In this document: positions 1-8,683 of the stretch, one piece after another
Numbering within the stretch: position 1 is the stretch's first letter
Layout: every line of letters starts with the position of its first letter
Position numbers and translations under genes: made by a program
Notes under the pieces: model-generated
Told to the model about the DNA's origin: nothing
What the model saw: the letters and a program-made list of their open reading frames with translations, nothing else
Databases searched by the model: none
Assembly (NCBI GenBank): GCA_002968845.1
Contig: PVBG01000003.1
Span: forward strand, 310,001-374,000
DNA from: Neorhizobium tomejilense
Lineage (GTDB): Bacteria > Pseudomonadota > Alphaproteobacteria > Rhizobiales > Rhizobiaceae
Length of the DNA stretch: 64,000 nt
Reading direction: 5' to 3'

Positions 1-660
1 TTCCCGACTGGTTACATGGCCGCGGACTTCTGCAACATCCAGCCGGGCGACACCATCGCCATCTGGGGCTGCGGCCCAGTAGGCCAGATGGCAATCCGCT
101 CCGCCTTCCTGCTCGGCGCCGAGAGGGTCATCGCCGTCGACACCGTGCCGGAGCGGCTGGCGCTCGCAGCCTCCGCCGGCGCGCTCACTCTCGATTTCCT
201 CGACGAGGACATCTACGACCGGATCATGGAATTGACCCGTGGTCGCGGCGCGGATGCCTGCATCGATGCGGTCGGCACCGAAGCGGATGCCTCGGCGAGC
301 TGGGACTCACGCATCGACCGGATCAAGGTCGCGACCTTCATGGGCACCGACCGGCCGCACGTCCTGCGCCAGGCGATCCATTGCTGCCGCAATTTCGGAA
401 CCGTGTCGATCGTCGGCGTTTATGGCGGCTTTCTCGACAAGATCCCCATGGGATCCGCGATCAACCGCGGCCTGACCTTCAAAATGGCTCAGACGCCGGT
501 GCAGCGCTACCTGCCGATCCTCATGGAGCGCATCCAGAAGGGAGAGATCGATCCGTCCTTCGTCATCACCCATCGAGCTGCTCTGGAGGACGGGCCGGAG
601 CTCTACAAGACCTTCCGCGACAAGCAGGACGGCTGCATCAAAGTCGTCATGAAACCCTGA
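1..660 (+). CDS. Zinc-type alcohol dehydrogenase, C-terminal part
   Basis: The reading frame is open from the first base and ends with TGA at 658-660, so only the C-terminal ~219 residues lie in the window. A nucleotide-binding glycine motif (GCGPVG) and a following helix rich in GAERVIAVD mark the NAD(P)-binding half of a medium-chain dehydrogenase. The insert and the tail resemble the formaldehyde-dehydrogenase-like branch. The zinc-binding N-terminal half lies upstream of the window, so metal ligands cannot be checked. A short-chain dehydrogenase gene follows 13 bases later, which suggests one transcript. The substrate is unknown. Family assignment is firm; exact reaction is not. Confidence 0.85.
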   Translation, partial: FPTGYMAADFCNIQPGDTIAIWGCGPVGQMAIRSAFLLGAERVIAVDTVPERLALAASAGALTLDFLDEDIYDRIMELTRGRGADACIDAVGTEADASASWDSRIDRIKVATFMGTDRPHVLRQAIHCCRNFGTVSIVGVYGGFLDKIPMGSAINRGLTFKMAQTPVQRYLPILMERIQKGEIDPSFVITHRAALEDGPELYKTFRDKQDGCIKVVMKP

Positions 661-673
661 AAAGGAGAGAAAC

Positions 674-1474
674 ATGAATCCCGTGGAAACAGGCAGGGGC
701 CTTGCGGTCGTCACCGGCGCATCGACCGGCATCGGTTACGAACTGGCGAAATGCGCGGCACAGGATGGTTACGACCTCGTCATCGCCGCCGATGAGCCGC
801 AGATCCAGGACGCAGGGGTAAAGCTCAGGGAGTTCGGCGGCAAGGTCGAGGCGATGCAGGCGGATCTTGCCACGCCGGATGGCGTAAGGCGATTCGTGGC
901 GGGTATTACCGCGCTCGGACGGCCGGTCGACCTGCTGATGGCCAATGCGGGCAGGGGTCTGGGCAACGGTTTTCTCGACGAAGACATTCGCGAAGTACAG
1001 CGCGTCGTCGATACCAATATCAGCGGCACGATCGCGCTGGTCCATGACATCGGCAACCGCATGCGGGCGCGCGGCCAGGGCCGCATTCTCTTCACCGGTT
1101 CGATCGCCGGCTTCGTGCCGGGAACCTTCCAGGCTGCCTATAACGGCACCAAAGCCTTCATCAATTCCTTCTCCTTCGCGTTACGTGAGGAACTGAAGGA
1201 TACCGGCATCACGGTGACCTGCCTGATGCCCGGTGCGACGGACACCGAGTTCTTCGAACGCGCCGACCTCCTGGACACCCAGGTCGGTCAGTCCAAAAAG
1301 GACCATCCGGCTGTCGTGGCAAAGATCGGTTACAATGCGATGATGGATGGCGAAGGCGATGTCGTTTCGGGCTGGAAGAACAAGCTGATGTCGGCGGCCG
1401 CCAATGTCACGCCGGCCGGCATGCTCGCCAAGCAGCACCGCAAGATGGCCGAACCCGGCTCAGCCAACAACTGA
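674..1474 (+). CDS. Short-chain dehydrogenase/reductase (SDR)
   Basis: This is a 266-residue classical SDR of normal length. The cofactor motif TGASTGIG is near the N-terminus, NAG follows in the middle, and the catalytic set is a serine in the FTGSIAG segment with the YNGTK pair. An acidic residue after the second strand hints at NAD over NADP, but this is inference. A clear ribosome-binding site (AAAGGAGAG) sits just before ATG 674. It lies directly downstream of the alcohol dehydrogenase and ends before a strong hairpin, so the two probably form the end of one operon. Substrate is unknown. Confidence 0.9.
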   Translation: MNPVETGRGLAVVTGASTGIGYELAKCAAQDGYDLVIAADEPQIQDAGVKLREFGGKVEAMQADLATPDGVRRFVAGITALGRPVDLLMANAGRGLGNGFLDEDIREVQRVVDTNISGTIALVHDIGNRMRARGQGRILFTGSIAGFVPGTFQAAYNGTKAFINSFSFALREELKDTGITVTCLMPGATDTEFFERADLLDTQVGQSKKDHPAVVAKIGYNAMMDGEGDVVSGWKNKLMSAAANVTPAGMLAKQHRKMAEPGSANN

Positions 1475-1487
1475 TCAGATCATTCGA

Positions 1488-1510
1488 GGCGGGCCTTCCG
1501 GCCCGCCTTT
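1488..1510. terminator. Shared hairpin terminator between convergent genes
   Basis: A perfect 8-bp GC-rich stem (GGCGGGCC, loop TTCC, GGCCCGCC) is followed by TTT. It lies between the SDR stop and the stop of the opposite-strand oxidoreductase, so it can end transcription from both sides, although the T run is short. Confidence 0.75.
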
Positions 1511-1523
1511 GCCAACTCTCCCG

Positions 1524-2582
1524 CTATGCGATCGGCGCCTTGTAACCGGCCTCGCGAGAAGAGCCGTAGATCCGGTCGATCACCTTGCCCACATCGACAA
1601 TCCTCTCGCATGTGGGATCATACCGTTCTCCCGCAGCCAATCGCCGGGCCCAATCGGCCGCCGCGCGTCCGCCCCAGTCGTCCGGAGGCTCGATCAGGGT
1701 TTCGCGCGATGTGCCGTAAAAGCGTTCGAGGGTGAAATCGTAGAACGACCCATCGACATTGCGCATCGATATCCCCCCGTTCGTGCCGTAGAAACTTGCC
1801 TCGATGATAGCCTCGCGGCCGGCCTGCAATCGCCATGAGCAGGCAAGGCGGACCGCCATTCCATCGCCAAGCGTCAGGTTCGCGACGGCATAGTCCTCAA
1901 CCTGATGATCATTGGCGATGATCGGCCGGCCGCCGGCCATCAGGTGACCGGAGACGGATGTCACAGCCGGGAAATCGAGGGACCAGAGCGCCATGTCGAC
2001 CAGATGGACACCGAGATCCATCAGGCATCCGCCTCCCGATTTGGCCTTGTCGTAGAACCACGGCTTGTCGGGTCCATAGGCATTGTGGAACACGAGGTCG
2101 GCTGCAAATATCTTTCCCAGTTCTTCTGCCCGGATGATCTCGCGGATACGGGACATGCCCGCGGTATGCCGGTAGGAAAAATCGACCTCCAGCAGCCTGT
2201 CGGACACCTTTGCCGCCTCCACGACCGCTGCCACTTCTTCTGCCGAGCGGCCGAGCGGTTTCTGGCAGAAGACCGAGACGCCCGCCCGCAGCGCGGCGAT
2301 GGACTGTTCCGCATGCTGGGCGCTGGGGGTCGCGATAACGACGCCATCCAGACCGTGAGCGAGGAGCGCATCGAGATCGTCTGCCATTGCGGCACCGGGC
2401 GCGATCTTTTTCGCCTCCGCCGCCATGTCCCCGGAAAGGTCGGCGATCGCGACGGCCTCGGCAATCCCGGTATCGAGGATGGCCTGCATGCGGTGCCGGC
2501 CAATCCAGCCCACCCCGAGGAACCCGAGCCTTACAGGCCTGGAGGAAACGGACACTGTTTTTTCGGAAATCATTTCATTCAT
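1524..2582 (-). CDS. Gfo/Idh/MocA family oxidoreductase
   Basis: This is a 352-residue NAD(P)-dependent sugar or inositol dehydrogenase-type protein. The N-terminus has the Rossmann motif GVGWIG. The usual EKP motif appears as QKP (CQKPLGRS), and the C-terminal half has the family's LMDLGVHLVDM segment. The open frame runs further upstream, but ATG 2582 is preferred because it overlaps the end of the upstream dehydrogenase in an ATGAATGA arrangement; ATG 2573 is the alternative. The pair is therefore translationally coupled. It probably oxidises or reduces a sugar for the neighbouring glycan locus. The Q in place of E in the EKP motif is a mild oddity. Confidence 0.85.
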   Translation of the reverse strand: MNEMISEKTVSVSSRPVRLGFLGVGWIGRHRMQAILDTGIAEAVAIADLSGDMAAEAKKIAPGAAMADDLDALLAHGLDGVVIATPSAQHAEQSIAALRAGVSVFCQKPLGRSAEEVAAVVEAAKVSDRLLEVDFSYRHTAGMSRIREIIRAEELGKIFAADLVFHNAYGPDKPWFYDKAKSGGGCLMDLGVHLVDMALWSLDFPAVTSVSGHLMAGGRPIIANDHQVEDYAVANLTLGDGMAVRLACSWRLQAGREAIIEASFYGTNGGISMRNVDGSFYDFTLERFYGTSRETLIEPPDDWGGRAAADWARRLAAGERYDPTCERIVDVGKVIDRIYGSSREAGYKAPIA

Positions 2583-3567
2583 CGTAGAGCACCAATGCCT
2601 TGAGAAAGTTTGCCGGACGGTCGCGGGTATCGTTGAGCGCCTGGTCGAGCTGGTCCAGGCGGTAGCTGTGCGTGTAAAGCGACGAGGGATCGAGCCGGCC
2701 GGTCGCGACGGCTTCGATCGCCTCGCGAATGCCTTCGATGTACATGGCGGGATCGCGCTCATGGGCATTGACGACATCCAGCCCTCGCCAGTTCCAGAGC
2801 TGCATGTTGACCTGACGCGGACCGTCCTGGTGATAACCGGCGATGATCAGCCTGCCGCGCTCCATCGTCAGCTCCGCGGCGAGATCGAGCGGCCATTGCT
2901 TGCCGACGGCCTCGATGACCCGTTCGCAGAACCGACCGTCGGTGAGCCGGCGGACTTCCTCGATGATGCGCCAATGGTCGTCCATGACGATGATCTCGGC
3001 TGCGCCCATCCGCCGGGCGACCTCCAGCGAAAACGGCCGCCGCGAAATGGCGATCACCCGCGCGCCGGCATTCGACGCGAGCCGGGTCAGCAGAGCTCCG
3101 AGGAAGCCGATGCCGATGATCGCCACCGTCTGGCCGGGCTCTATTCCGCTGCGGCGGAGGATGTTCATGGCGCAGCCGAGCGGCTCGCCGGGGAAGGGTT
3201 TTCCCTCCAGCGCTGGCGGCAGAGGAACGACCATATCCTCGTCGGCCACGTCATGCGTGGCATAGGCATGATAGGAAAGGGCGGCAACGCGGTCGCCGAT
3301 CTTGACGTTGCGGACGCCAGGGCCCACCGCATCGACATGCCCCCAGCCTTCGTGCCCCAGGCCGCCCGGTTCGGTGGGAAACGTCATCCAGTCGGGGCCG
3401 GCCCACGGGCCGAGGTTGGACGCGCATACGCCGCATCCTTCCAGCCTGATCCTGACCTGACGAGGGCGGGGCTCGGGTAAAGGCCGCGCCTCCACGGCAA
3501 TCCTGCCCGGGCCGGTCATAATGGCGGCCTTCATCTCCTTCAGCCGCGGCATCGTCGTGCTATCCAT
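2575..3567 (-). CDS. Zinc-binding alcohol dehydrogenase family protein
   Basis: This 330-residue protein has the medium-chain dehydrogenase layout. The zinc-ligand segment GCGVC is near residue 46, the GHEGWGHV motif follows, and a GIGFLG nucleotide motif sits mid-protein. No four-cysteine structural zinc loop is visible, as in shorter members. The order with the downstream Gfo/Idh/MocA enzyme, with overlapping start and stop, suggests two successive redox steps on one sugar-like substrate. It runs away from the forward glycan operon. Alternative N-terminal starts exist (MKAAIMTGPG begins 11 codons later). The reaction is not determinable from sequence. Confidence 0.85.
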   Translation of the reverse strand: MDSTTMPRLKEMKAAIMTGPGRIAVEARPLPEPRPRQVRIRLEGCGVCASNLGPWAGPDWMTFPTEPGGLGHEGWGHVDAVGPGVRNVKIGDRVAALSYHAYATHDVADEDMVVPLPPALEGKPFPGEPLGCAMNILRRSGIEPGQTVAIIGIGFLGALLTRLASNAGARVIAISRRPFSLEVARRMGAAEIIVMDDHWRIIEEVRRLTDGRFCERVIEAVGKQWPLDLAAELTMERGRLIIAGYHQDGPRQVNMQLWNWRGLDVVNAHERDPAMYIEGIREAIEAVATGRLDPSSLYTHSYRLDQLDQALNDTRDRPANFLKALVLYDE

Positions 3568-3675
3568 GCCAGATTCTCCTCTTCGGAACGCGTGACACGG
3601 CGGGTGGAACTGGAAACCCGCGGCAGAGTTCCGGAAGAAGTTGAAGAAGATGAAGTCATAGAAGATGAAGCTGCA

Positions 3676-4233
3676 TCAGCGGTCAGCTTGCCGCTCGATC
3701 TCTTCCATGACCACTTCCGGCGGTACGTTCCGTTTCATCTCCTCGATTTCATGCTGTTCGACCTCGGTTTCGATGCCGAGTCTGTCGGCGATTGCCGACA
3801 CCATGGCGATCAGCTTCGTCGTCTCATGTTCGTTGAGAAGCGATATCTGGAGGCTGAGGTCCGCGCGTTTATCGTCCTCGAGCGCCATGCGGTTCTGGCT
3901 GATCAGCACGAAGGTCGAAATGAAGATGGCCTCCACCGAAGCCACCATCGCCAGGATGACAAGCGAAGGGTCGAAGGCGGGCATCACCGGCAGCCATCCG
4001 ACGTTGACGAGGATCCAGAGACCGAAAACCAGCGCATGAAGGTAGACGAAGGGCATGCTGCCGGCAAAGTTGGTCATCGATTGCGCAATGCGCTCCTGCC
4101 GCGACATCGTCTTCTGGTCTGCGGCCCGGCGCTGGATCAGCGCGTTGATATTGCGGTCGAGAACGGCGGAGACCGCCTGGCCCTTCCGGGTGACATCGGT
4201 GGCCCGGGTCTTTTCTTTTTCCTGATCGGTCAC
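3676..4233 (-). CDS. DUF1003 family inner-membrane protein
   Basis: This 185-residue protein matches the DUF1003 pattern. A charged N-terminal segment leads to two hydrophobic spans (one around LHALVFGLWILVNVGWLPV, one around LVILAMVASVEAIFIST) and then QNRMALEDDKRADLSLQ and a long acidic helical tail. The family is widespread in rhizobia and has no firm function. It stands alone on the minus strand between the dehydrogenase pair and the forward glycan operon. The same 13-base sequence (GATGAAGTCATAG) occurs on both sides of the gene. Confidence 0.85.
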   Translation of the reverse strand: MTDQEKEKTRATDVTRKGQAVSAVLDRNINALIQRRAADQKTMSRQERIAQSMTNFAGSMPFVYLHALVFGLWILVNVGWLPVMPAFDPSLVILAMVASVEAIFISTFVLISQNRMALEDDKRADLSLQISLLNEHETTKLIAMVSAIADRLGIETEVEQHEIEEMKRNVPPEVVMEEIERQADR

Positions 4234-4307
4234 ATCTCTATCCCGTCATGGCGCGTCCATTTTTCTCCTAACCGGAGACTCCGCGCGCGGTTCCGGCCGC
4301 TGGGGAT

Positions 4308-4353
4308 GATGTCATTGATGAAGTCATAGATGACAAAGATGTCATTGATGAAG
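4308..4353. repeat. 16-bp direct repeat with 30-bp period upstream of the DUF1003 gene
   Basis: The sequence GATGTCATTGATGAAG occurs at 4308-4323 and again at 4338-4353. The pair lies between the divergent DUF1003 gene and the epimerase gene, a position suited to an operator. No regulator can be named. Confidence 0.5.
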
Positions 4354-4420
4354 GAACTTTCGTTCCCGACTGCTGTTCGGCGACCATCGAAATCCATGTT
4401 CCATGCATTTAGGACATCCG

Positions 4421-5527
4421 ATGGCAACGATTCTTGTAACTGGTGGTTGCGGCTTTATCGGCCGTCATGTGACTGAAGAACTTCTGGAAAATGGCTACGA
4501 CGTACGCATTCTCGATGCGCTGATCGATCAGGTTCACGGCGACGCGGAAGCGTCCGTGCCCGATGCGGCGGAAGTCTTCCGCGGCGACGTCAGAGACAAA
4601 TCGGCAGTCGAAAAAGCACTAGAGGGCGTAGACGGCGTCATCCATCTCGCTGCCGAGGTCGGGGTCGGCCAGTCGATGTACGAGATCGCCCGTTACGTCG
4701 GTGGAAACGACCTCGGTACGGCGGTCCTCCTCGAAGCCATGATCGGCAGGCCCATCAGGAGGATCGTGGTGGCCTCGTCCATGAGCGTCTATGGCGAGGG
4801 GCGTTACCGGACAGCCGATGGAGACCAGCTCGGCTTCATCCGGCGGAAGCCGGAGCGGATCAGGATCGGTCAGTGGGATCCCCTCTCTCCCGATGGAAGG
4901 GCGCTGATACCGATTGCCACCGACGAGGAAAAGCCGGTCGACCTCGCCTCGATCTATGCGCTGACGAAATATGCGCAGGAAAAGCAGGTGCTTATTTTCG
5001 GCGAGGCCTATGGGGTCGAGGCGGTGGCACTGCGGCTGTTCAACGTCTTCGGCGCCGGGCAGGCGCTTTCCAACCCCTATACCGGCGTGCTCGCCAATTT
5101 CGCGTCCCGGCTCGCCAACGGCCAGCCACCGATGATCTTCGAGGACGGCCAGCAGCGCCGCGATTTCGTCCATGTGCGCGATGTCGCCCGGGCATTCAGG
5201 CTGGCGCTCGAAAAGCCGAACGCCCCCGGCCATGTCATCAACATCGGCAGCGGACAGGCCTATACGATCGCGGAGGTGGCAACCTTGCTGGCGGAGGCGA
5301 TGGGCGTTCCGGACATCGCCCCTGATATCATGAACAAGGCCCGTTCCGGCGATATCCGCAACTGCTTTGCCGATATCTCCAAGGCCCGCGAACTCCTGGG
5401 CTTCGAACCCGGATATCGTCTGGAGAACTCGCTGGAGCCGTTCGCCGAATGGGTCCGCAGCACGGGCGCCGTCGATCGCGGTGCCGAAATGAAGCGGCAG
5501 CTCGAAGAGCGGGGGCTGGTATCATGA
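4421..5527 (+). CDS. NAD-dependent epimerase/dehydratase
   Basis: This 368-residue extended SDR has the TGGCGFIG cofactor motif at residues ~8-15. The catalytic YALTK pair (Tyr ~179, Lys ~183) follows, with a serine-rich strand before it. It resembles UDP-glucose 4-epimerase/dTDP-sugar dehydratase relatives and presumably converts a nucleotide sugar for the glycan made by this locus. ATG 4421 is preferred over ATG 4403 because AGGA lies a suitable distance before it. It opens a forward operon: its stop overlaps the next start as ATGA at 5524. The specific sugar is unknown. Confidence 0.88.
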   Translation: MATILVTGGCGFIGRHVTEELLENGYDVRILDALIDQVHGDAEASVPDAAEVFRGDVRDKSAVEKALEGVDGVIHLAAEVGVGQSMYEIARYVGGNDLGTAVLLEAMIGRPIRRIVVASSMSVYGEGRYRTADGDQLGFIRRKPERIRIGQWDPLSPDGRALIPIATDEEKPVDLASIYALTKYAQEKQVLIFGEAYGVEAVALRLFNVFGAGQALSNPYTGVLANFASRLANGQPPMIFEDGQQRRDFVHVRDVARAFRLALEKPNAPGHVINIGSGQAYTIAEVATLLAEAMGVPDIAPDIMNKARSGDIRNCFADISKARELLGFEPGYRLENSLEPFAEWVRSTGAVDRGAEMKRQLEERGLVS

Positions 5528-7566
5528 ACCCAACCGTTCCGTTCCCTGCAGATCCCGTCCGTCGCAAGTCCTATGGTTTCGTCGAGTGGTTCCGGCCGGG
5601 CGAGTTCGATCGGACCGAGCAGTTGCTGCCCAACATCCTCGCGAGCGGTGCCGGCTATCTGCGCACCCATCTCTCCTGGGCCGAGTATCTCGCGCCCGGC
5701 GGCGAAGAGTGGTTCGACTGGCTGATCCCGCGCCTCGGCAGCCAGATCGATCTCCTGCCCTGCATCCACTATACGCCGCCGTCGATGTCGCGGACCGGCC
5801 GGTCCTCCGGTGCGCCGCGCGATCTCAAATCCTATGCGGATTTCGTCGATCATGTGCTGACCCGCTACGGCCGGCATTTCAGTCACATTGAACTGTGGAA
5901 CGAGCCGAACAATCTGCTGGACTGGGATTGGCGCGACGACGGCGACTTCCTCCTGTTTTGCGAAATGGTGGGCGGGGCTGCCTATTGGGCAAAACATCGA
6001 GGCTGGAAGCCGGTGCTTGGCGGCCCGTGTCCCTTCGATCCCTATTGGCTGAACCTGATGGGCGAGCGGGGCGTTCTGGGTGTCGTCGACGCCGTCGGGT
6101 TCCATGGCTTTCCAGGCACTTGGGACAGCGAGACCGGCACCTGGGGCGGCTGGGACATGCATCTCGGCGAGATGCGCAAAATCCTCGATCGTTATAATCG
6201 GGATGCCGAAGTCTGGATCACCGAAACCGGTTATTCCACCTGGCGCAGCGACGAGATGGAGCAGGCCCGGCGTTTCGTAAAGGCGCTCTCCGTGCCCGCC
6301 GATCGCATGTATTGGTATTCGTGGTGCGACGTGCCGCCGGACGTGCCGGTGCAGGAGGGGCTGTGGTTCGATCCGCGGCATTATCATCTCGGCGCGGTCA
6401 CCCATGACTATCAGCCGAAACTGCTTGCCCGACTGTTGATGGAAGGCGGTGTTTCTCGTCTCGAGGACGTGACGCAACTTGCGGCTCCGAACCTTTCGGC
6501 CGGTGCGGCGCCCGTCGTGGTCACTGGAGGCAGCGGCTTCATCGGTTCCAACCTCGCCGATAGTTTTCTGCAGGAAGGCGAGGATGTAGTGATCCTCGAC
6601 AATCTCAGCCGACCGGGCGTCGATCAGAACCTTGCGTGGCTGACCGAGCGCCACGGCAAGCGGGTCCACCCGGTGCTTGCCGACGTGCGGGACCTGCGCA
6701 GCATCGAGGCGGCCTTCAGCGATGCCAAGGCGGTCTTTCATTTCGCGGCGCAGACCGCGGTCACCACGAGCCTTGCGCATCCGATCGACGATTTCGAGGC
6801 GAATGCGCGGGGCACGGTCAACGTGCTGGAAGCCGTGCGAAAGGCCGGAAAGAATGCCCCGGTGATCTTCGCAAGCACCAACAAGGTCTATGGAGCCCTC
6901 GACGATCTGAAGATGCTGGAGGTGGAGGACCGCTACATTCCGGCGAACGAAGGCGTGCGGTCACACGGCATCGGCGAGGACAGACCGCTCGATTTCTGCA
7001 CGCCCTACGGCTGCTCGAAAGGCGTTGCCGACCAATACGTCCTCGACTACGCCAAATCCTATTCGATCCCGACCGCGGTTTTGCGCATGAGCTGCATCTA
7101 CGGGCCGCGACAGTTCGGAACCGAGGATCAAGGTTGGGTGGCGCATTTCCTGATCCGCGCCCTATCGGGCGAGCCGATCTCCATCTACGGCAACGGCAAA
7201 CAGGTGCGGGACATCCTGCATGTCGATGATGCCGTCCAGGCCTACCGGGCGGTGCTTTCCAACATCGCTGAGGTCAAGGGCGAAGTCTTCAATCTCGGCG
7301 GCGGACCGTTGAACGCCGTCAGCATTCTGGCCGTCCTCGAAGAGATCGAGAAGCTCGCCGGGCATCCGCTGGAAACCGGCTTCGGCGACTGGCGCGCCGG
7401 TGACCAGTATTATTTCGTCGCGGACACGCGAAAGCTCGAACGCCAGCTCGGCTGGCAGGCACGGGTGCGCTGGCAGAGCGGCCTGCGGCACCTCGGCGAA
7501 TGGCTGGCCGACAACCGCTTCGGTGGCCGTTCGCGTCCTCGGCAGAAGCAGAAGGTGCGGGCATGA
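5524..7566 (+). CDS. Glycoside hydrolase (clan A-like) fused to NAD-dependent epimerase
   Basis: This 680-residue protein joins two enzymes. Residues ~15-310 look like a clan-A TIM-barrel glycosidase: WNEPNN holds a candidate acid/base Glu127 and WITETG a candidate nucleophile Glu234. No signal peptide is visible, so it appears cytosolic. Residues ~328-665 form an extended SDR with TGGSGFIG (334-341) and a TPYGCSK catalytic pair (Tyr495, Lys499). This half resembles CDP-tyvelose/paratose-2-epimerase-like enzymes. The gene starts inside the previous stop (ATGA) and ends overlapping the next start. The fusion suggests coupled trimming and sugar interconversion, but that is inference; substrate identity is open. 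Confidence 0.82.
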   Translation: MNPTVPFPADPVRRKSYGFVEWFRPGEFDRTEQLLPNILASGAGYLRTHLSWAEYLAPGGEEWFDWLIPRLGSQIDLLPCIHYTPPSMSRTGRSSGAPRDLKSYADFVDHVLTRYGRHFSHIELWNEPNNLLDWDWRDDGDFLLFCEMVGGAAYWAKHRGWKPVLGGPCPFDPYWLNLMGERGVLGVVDAVGFHGFPGTWDSETGTWGGWDMHLGEMRKILDRYNRDAEVWITETGYSTWRSDEMEQARRFVKALSVPADRMYWYSWCDVPPDVPVQEGLWFDPRHYHLGAVTHDYQPKLLARLLMEGGVSRLEDVTQLAAPNLSAGAAPVVVTGGSGFIGSNLADSFLQEGEDVVILDNLSRPGVDQNLAWLTERHGKRVHPVLADVRDLRSIEAAFSDAKAVFHFAAQTAVTTSLAHPIDDFEANARGTVNVLEAVRKAGKNAPVIFASTNKVYGALDDLKMLEVEDRYIPANEGVRSHGIGEDRPLDFCTPYGCSKGVADQYVLDYAKSYSIPTAVLRMSCIYGPRQFGTEDQGWVAHFLIRALSGEPISIYGNGKQVRDILHVDDAVQAYRAVLSNIAEVKGEVFNLGGGPLNAVSILAVLEEIEKLAGHPLETGFGDWRAGDQYYFVADTRKLERQLGWQARVRWQSGLRHLGEWLADNRFGGRSRPRQKQKVRA

Positions 7567-8681
7567 GGGGGCGTGACAATCCTGTCGGCAGCCGTCGGCT
7601 GCTGATGACGCTCGACGCCGTCGGCGGCGTCTGGCGATACGCGCTCGATCTCGCTTCGGGTCTGCGATCGAACGCGGTCGACGTCGTCTTCGCCGGTCTG
7701 GGACCTAGACCATCGGTCGAGCAGGCACGCGAGGCGGAGGCCCTCGGAAAGCTGGTCTGGCTCGACGCCCCGCTCGACTGGATGGCCGAAGACGAGGCGG
7801 CACTGAGACCTGTTCCGGACCTCATCGCCAATCTTGCGGAGCGGGAAGGCATCGACCTCGTCCATCTCAACCTCCCATCCCAGGCGGCGGGATTGGCGAT
7901 CGAGATACCGGTGGTGGCCATGTCCCATTCCTGCGTCGTCACCTGGTTTGCCGCCGTTCGCGGCCACGCGGTGCCCAATGACTGGCAGTGGCAGTTTCGC
8001 CTCAACCGGCAAGGGTTCGATCGTGGGGACGCGGTGCTTGCGCCGAGCCGTAGCCATGCGGCGGCGTTGCAACAGGCCTACGGACCGATTGCCGGATTGC
8101 AGGTCGTCCGCAATGCAAGCCTGGTCGAGCATCCGCGCGGCCCGAAAGAGGATTTCGTCTTCGCCGCCGGCCGCTGGTGGGACGACGGAAAGAACGGCGC
8201 TGTGCTGGATGCCGCAGCCAAACACGTCGACTGGCCGGTGGTCATAGGGGGCGCGAACCGCGGGCCGAACGGGCAATATCTGCCGCTCGAAAATGTCCAA
8301 TGGCGAGGTGAGCTTTCCCACAACGAAACCATGATGCTGATGGGCCGCGCCGCAATCGTCGCATCGCCTTCCATCTATGAACCGTTCGGCCTGGCGGCTT
8401 TGGAAGCGGCCCGCAGCAGAAGCGCCTTGGTGTTGGCCGATATCCCGGCCTACCGGGAGCTCTGGGATCGCGCGGCCCTGTTTGCCGATCCTCACGACCC
8501 GCAGGCATTCGCCCGGACTATCAACCGCCTTTCCCGGGATACGCGGTTGCGGGAAGAACTGGCAGAAGCAGCACTTTCCCGTGCTCGTTATTATACGCCG
8601 GAGGCCCAGGCCGCAGCGGTCATGCAGATTTATGACCGGCTCCTGCCGGCGAACCACCACGCACGCACCGCAGCGGAGTGA
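7563..8681 (+). CDS. Family GT4-like glycosyltransferase
   Basis: This 372-residue GT-B fold glycosyltransferase has an N-terminal segment with LDAVGGVWRYALDLA, typical of GT4. Its donor-binding region reads ASPSIYEPFGLAALEAARSR and carries the E-x7-E-type motif expected to contact the nucleotide sugar. ATG 7563 overlaps the upstream stop as ATGA, so it is coupled to the fusion gene. It likely transfers a sugar to a growing glycan at the cytoplasmic face of the membrane. No transmembrane segment is seen. Donor and acceptor are unknown. Confidence 0.87.
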   Translation: MRGRDNPVGSRRLLMTLDAVGGVWRYALDLASGLRSNAVDVVFAGLGPRPSVEQAREAEALGKLVWLDAPLDWMAEDEAALRPVPDLIANLAEREGIDLVHLNLPSQAAGLAIEIPVVAMSHSCVVTWFAAVRGHAVPNDWQWQFRLNRQGFDRGDAVLAPSRSHAAALQQAYGPIAGLQVVRNASLVEHPRGPKEDFVFAAGRWWDDGKNGAVLDAAAKHVDWPVVIGGANRGPNGQYLPLENVQWRGELSHNETMMLMGRAAIVASPSIYEPFGLAALEAARSRSALVLADIPAYRELWDRAALFADPHDPQAFARTINRLSRDTRLREELAEAALSRARYYTPEAQAAAVMQIYDRLLPANHHARTAAE

Positions 8682-8683
8682 TC

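Noticed and set aside
5260..6780. A 506-residue open frame on the minus strand across the epimerase and fusion genes
   Set aside because: It is antisense to two well-motived genes, has no family pattern, and arises from GC-rich codon bias. Similar long antisense frames at 2425-3480, 7410-8660, 8630-9760 and 12755-13798 were rejected for the same reason.
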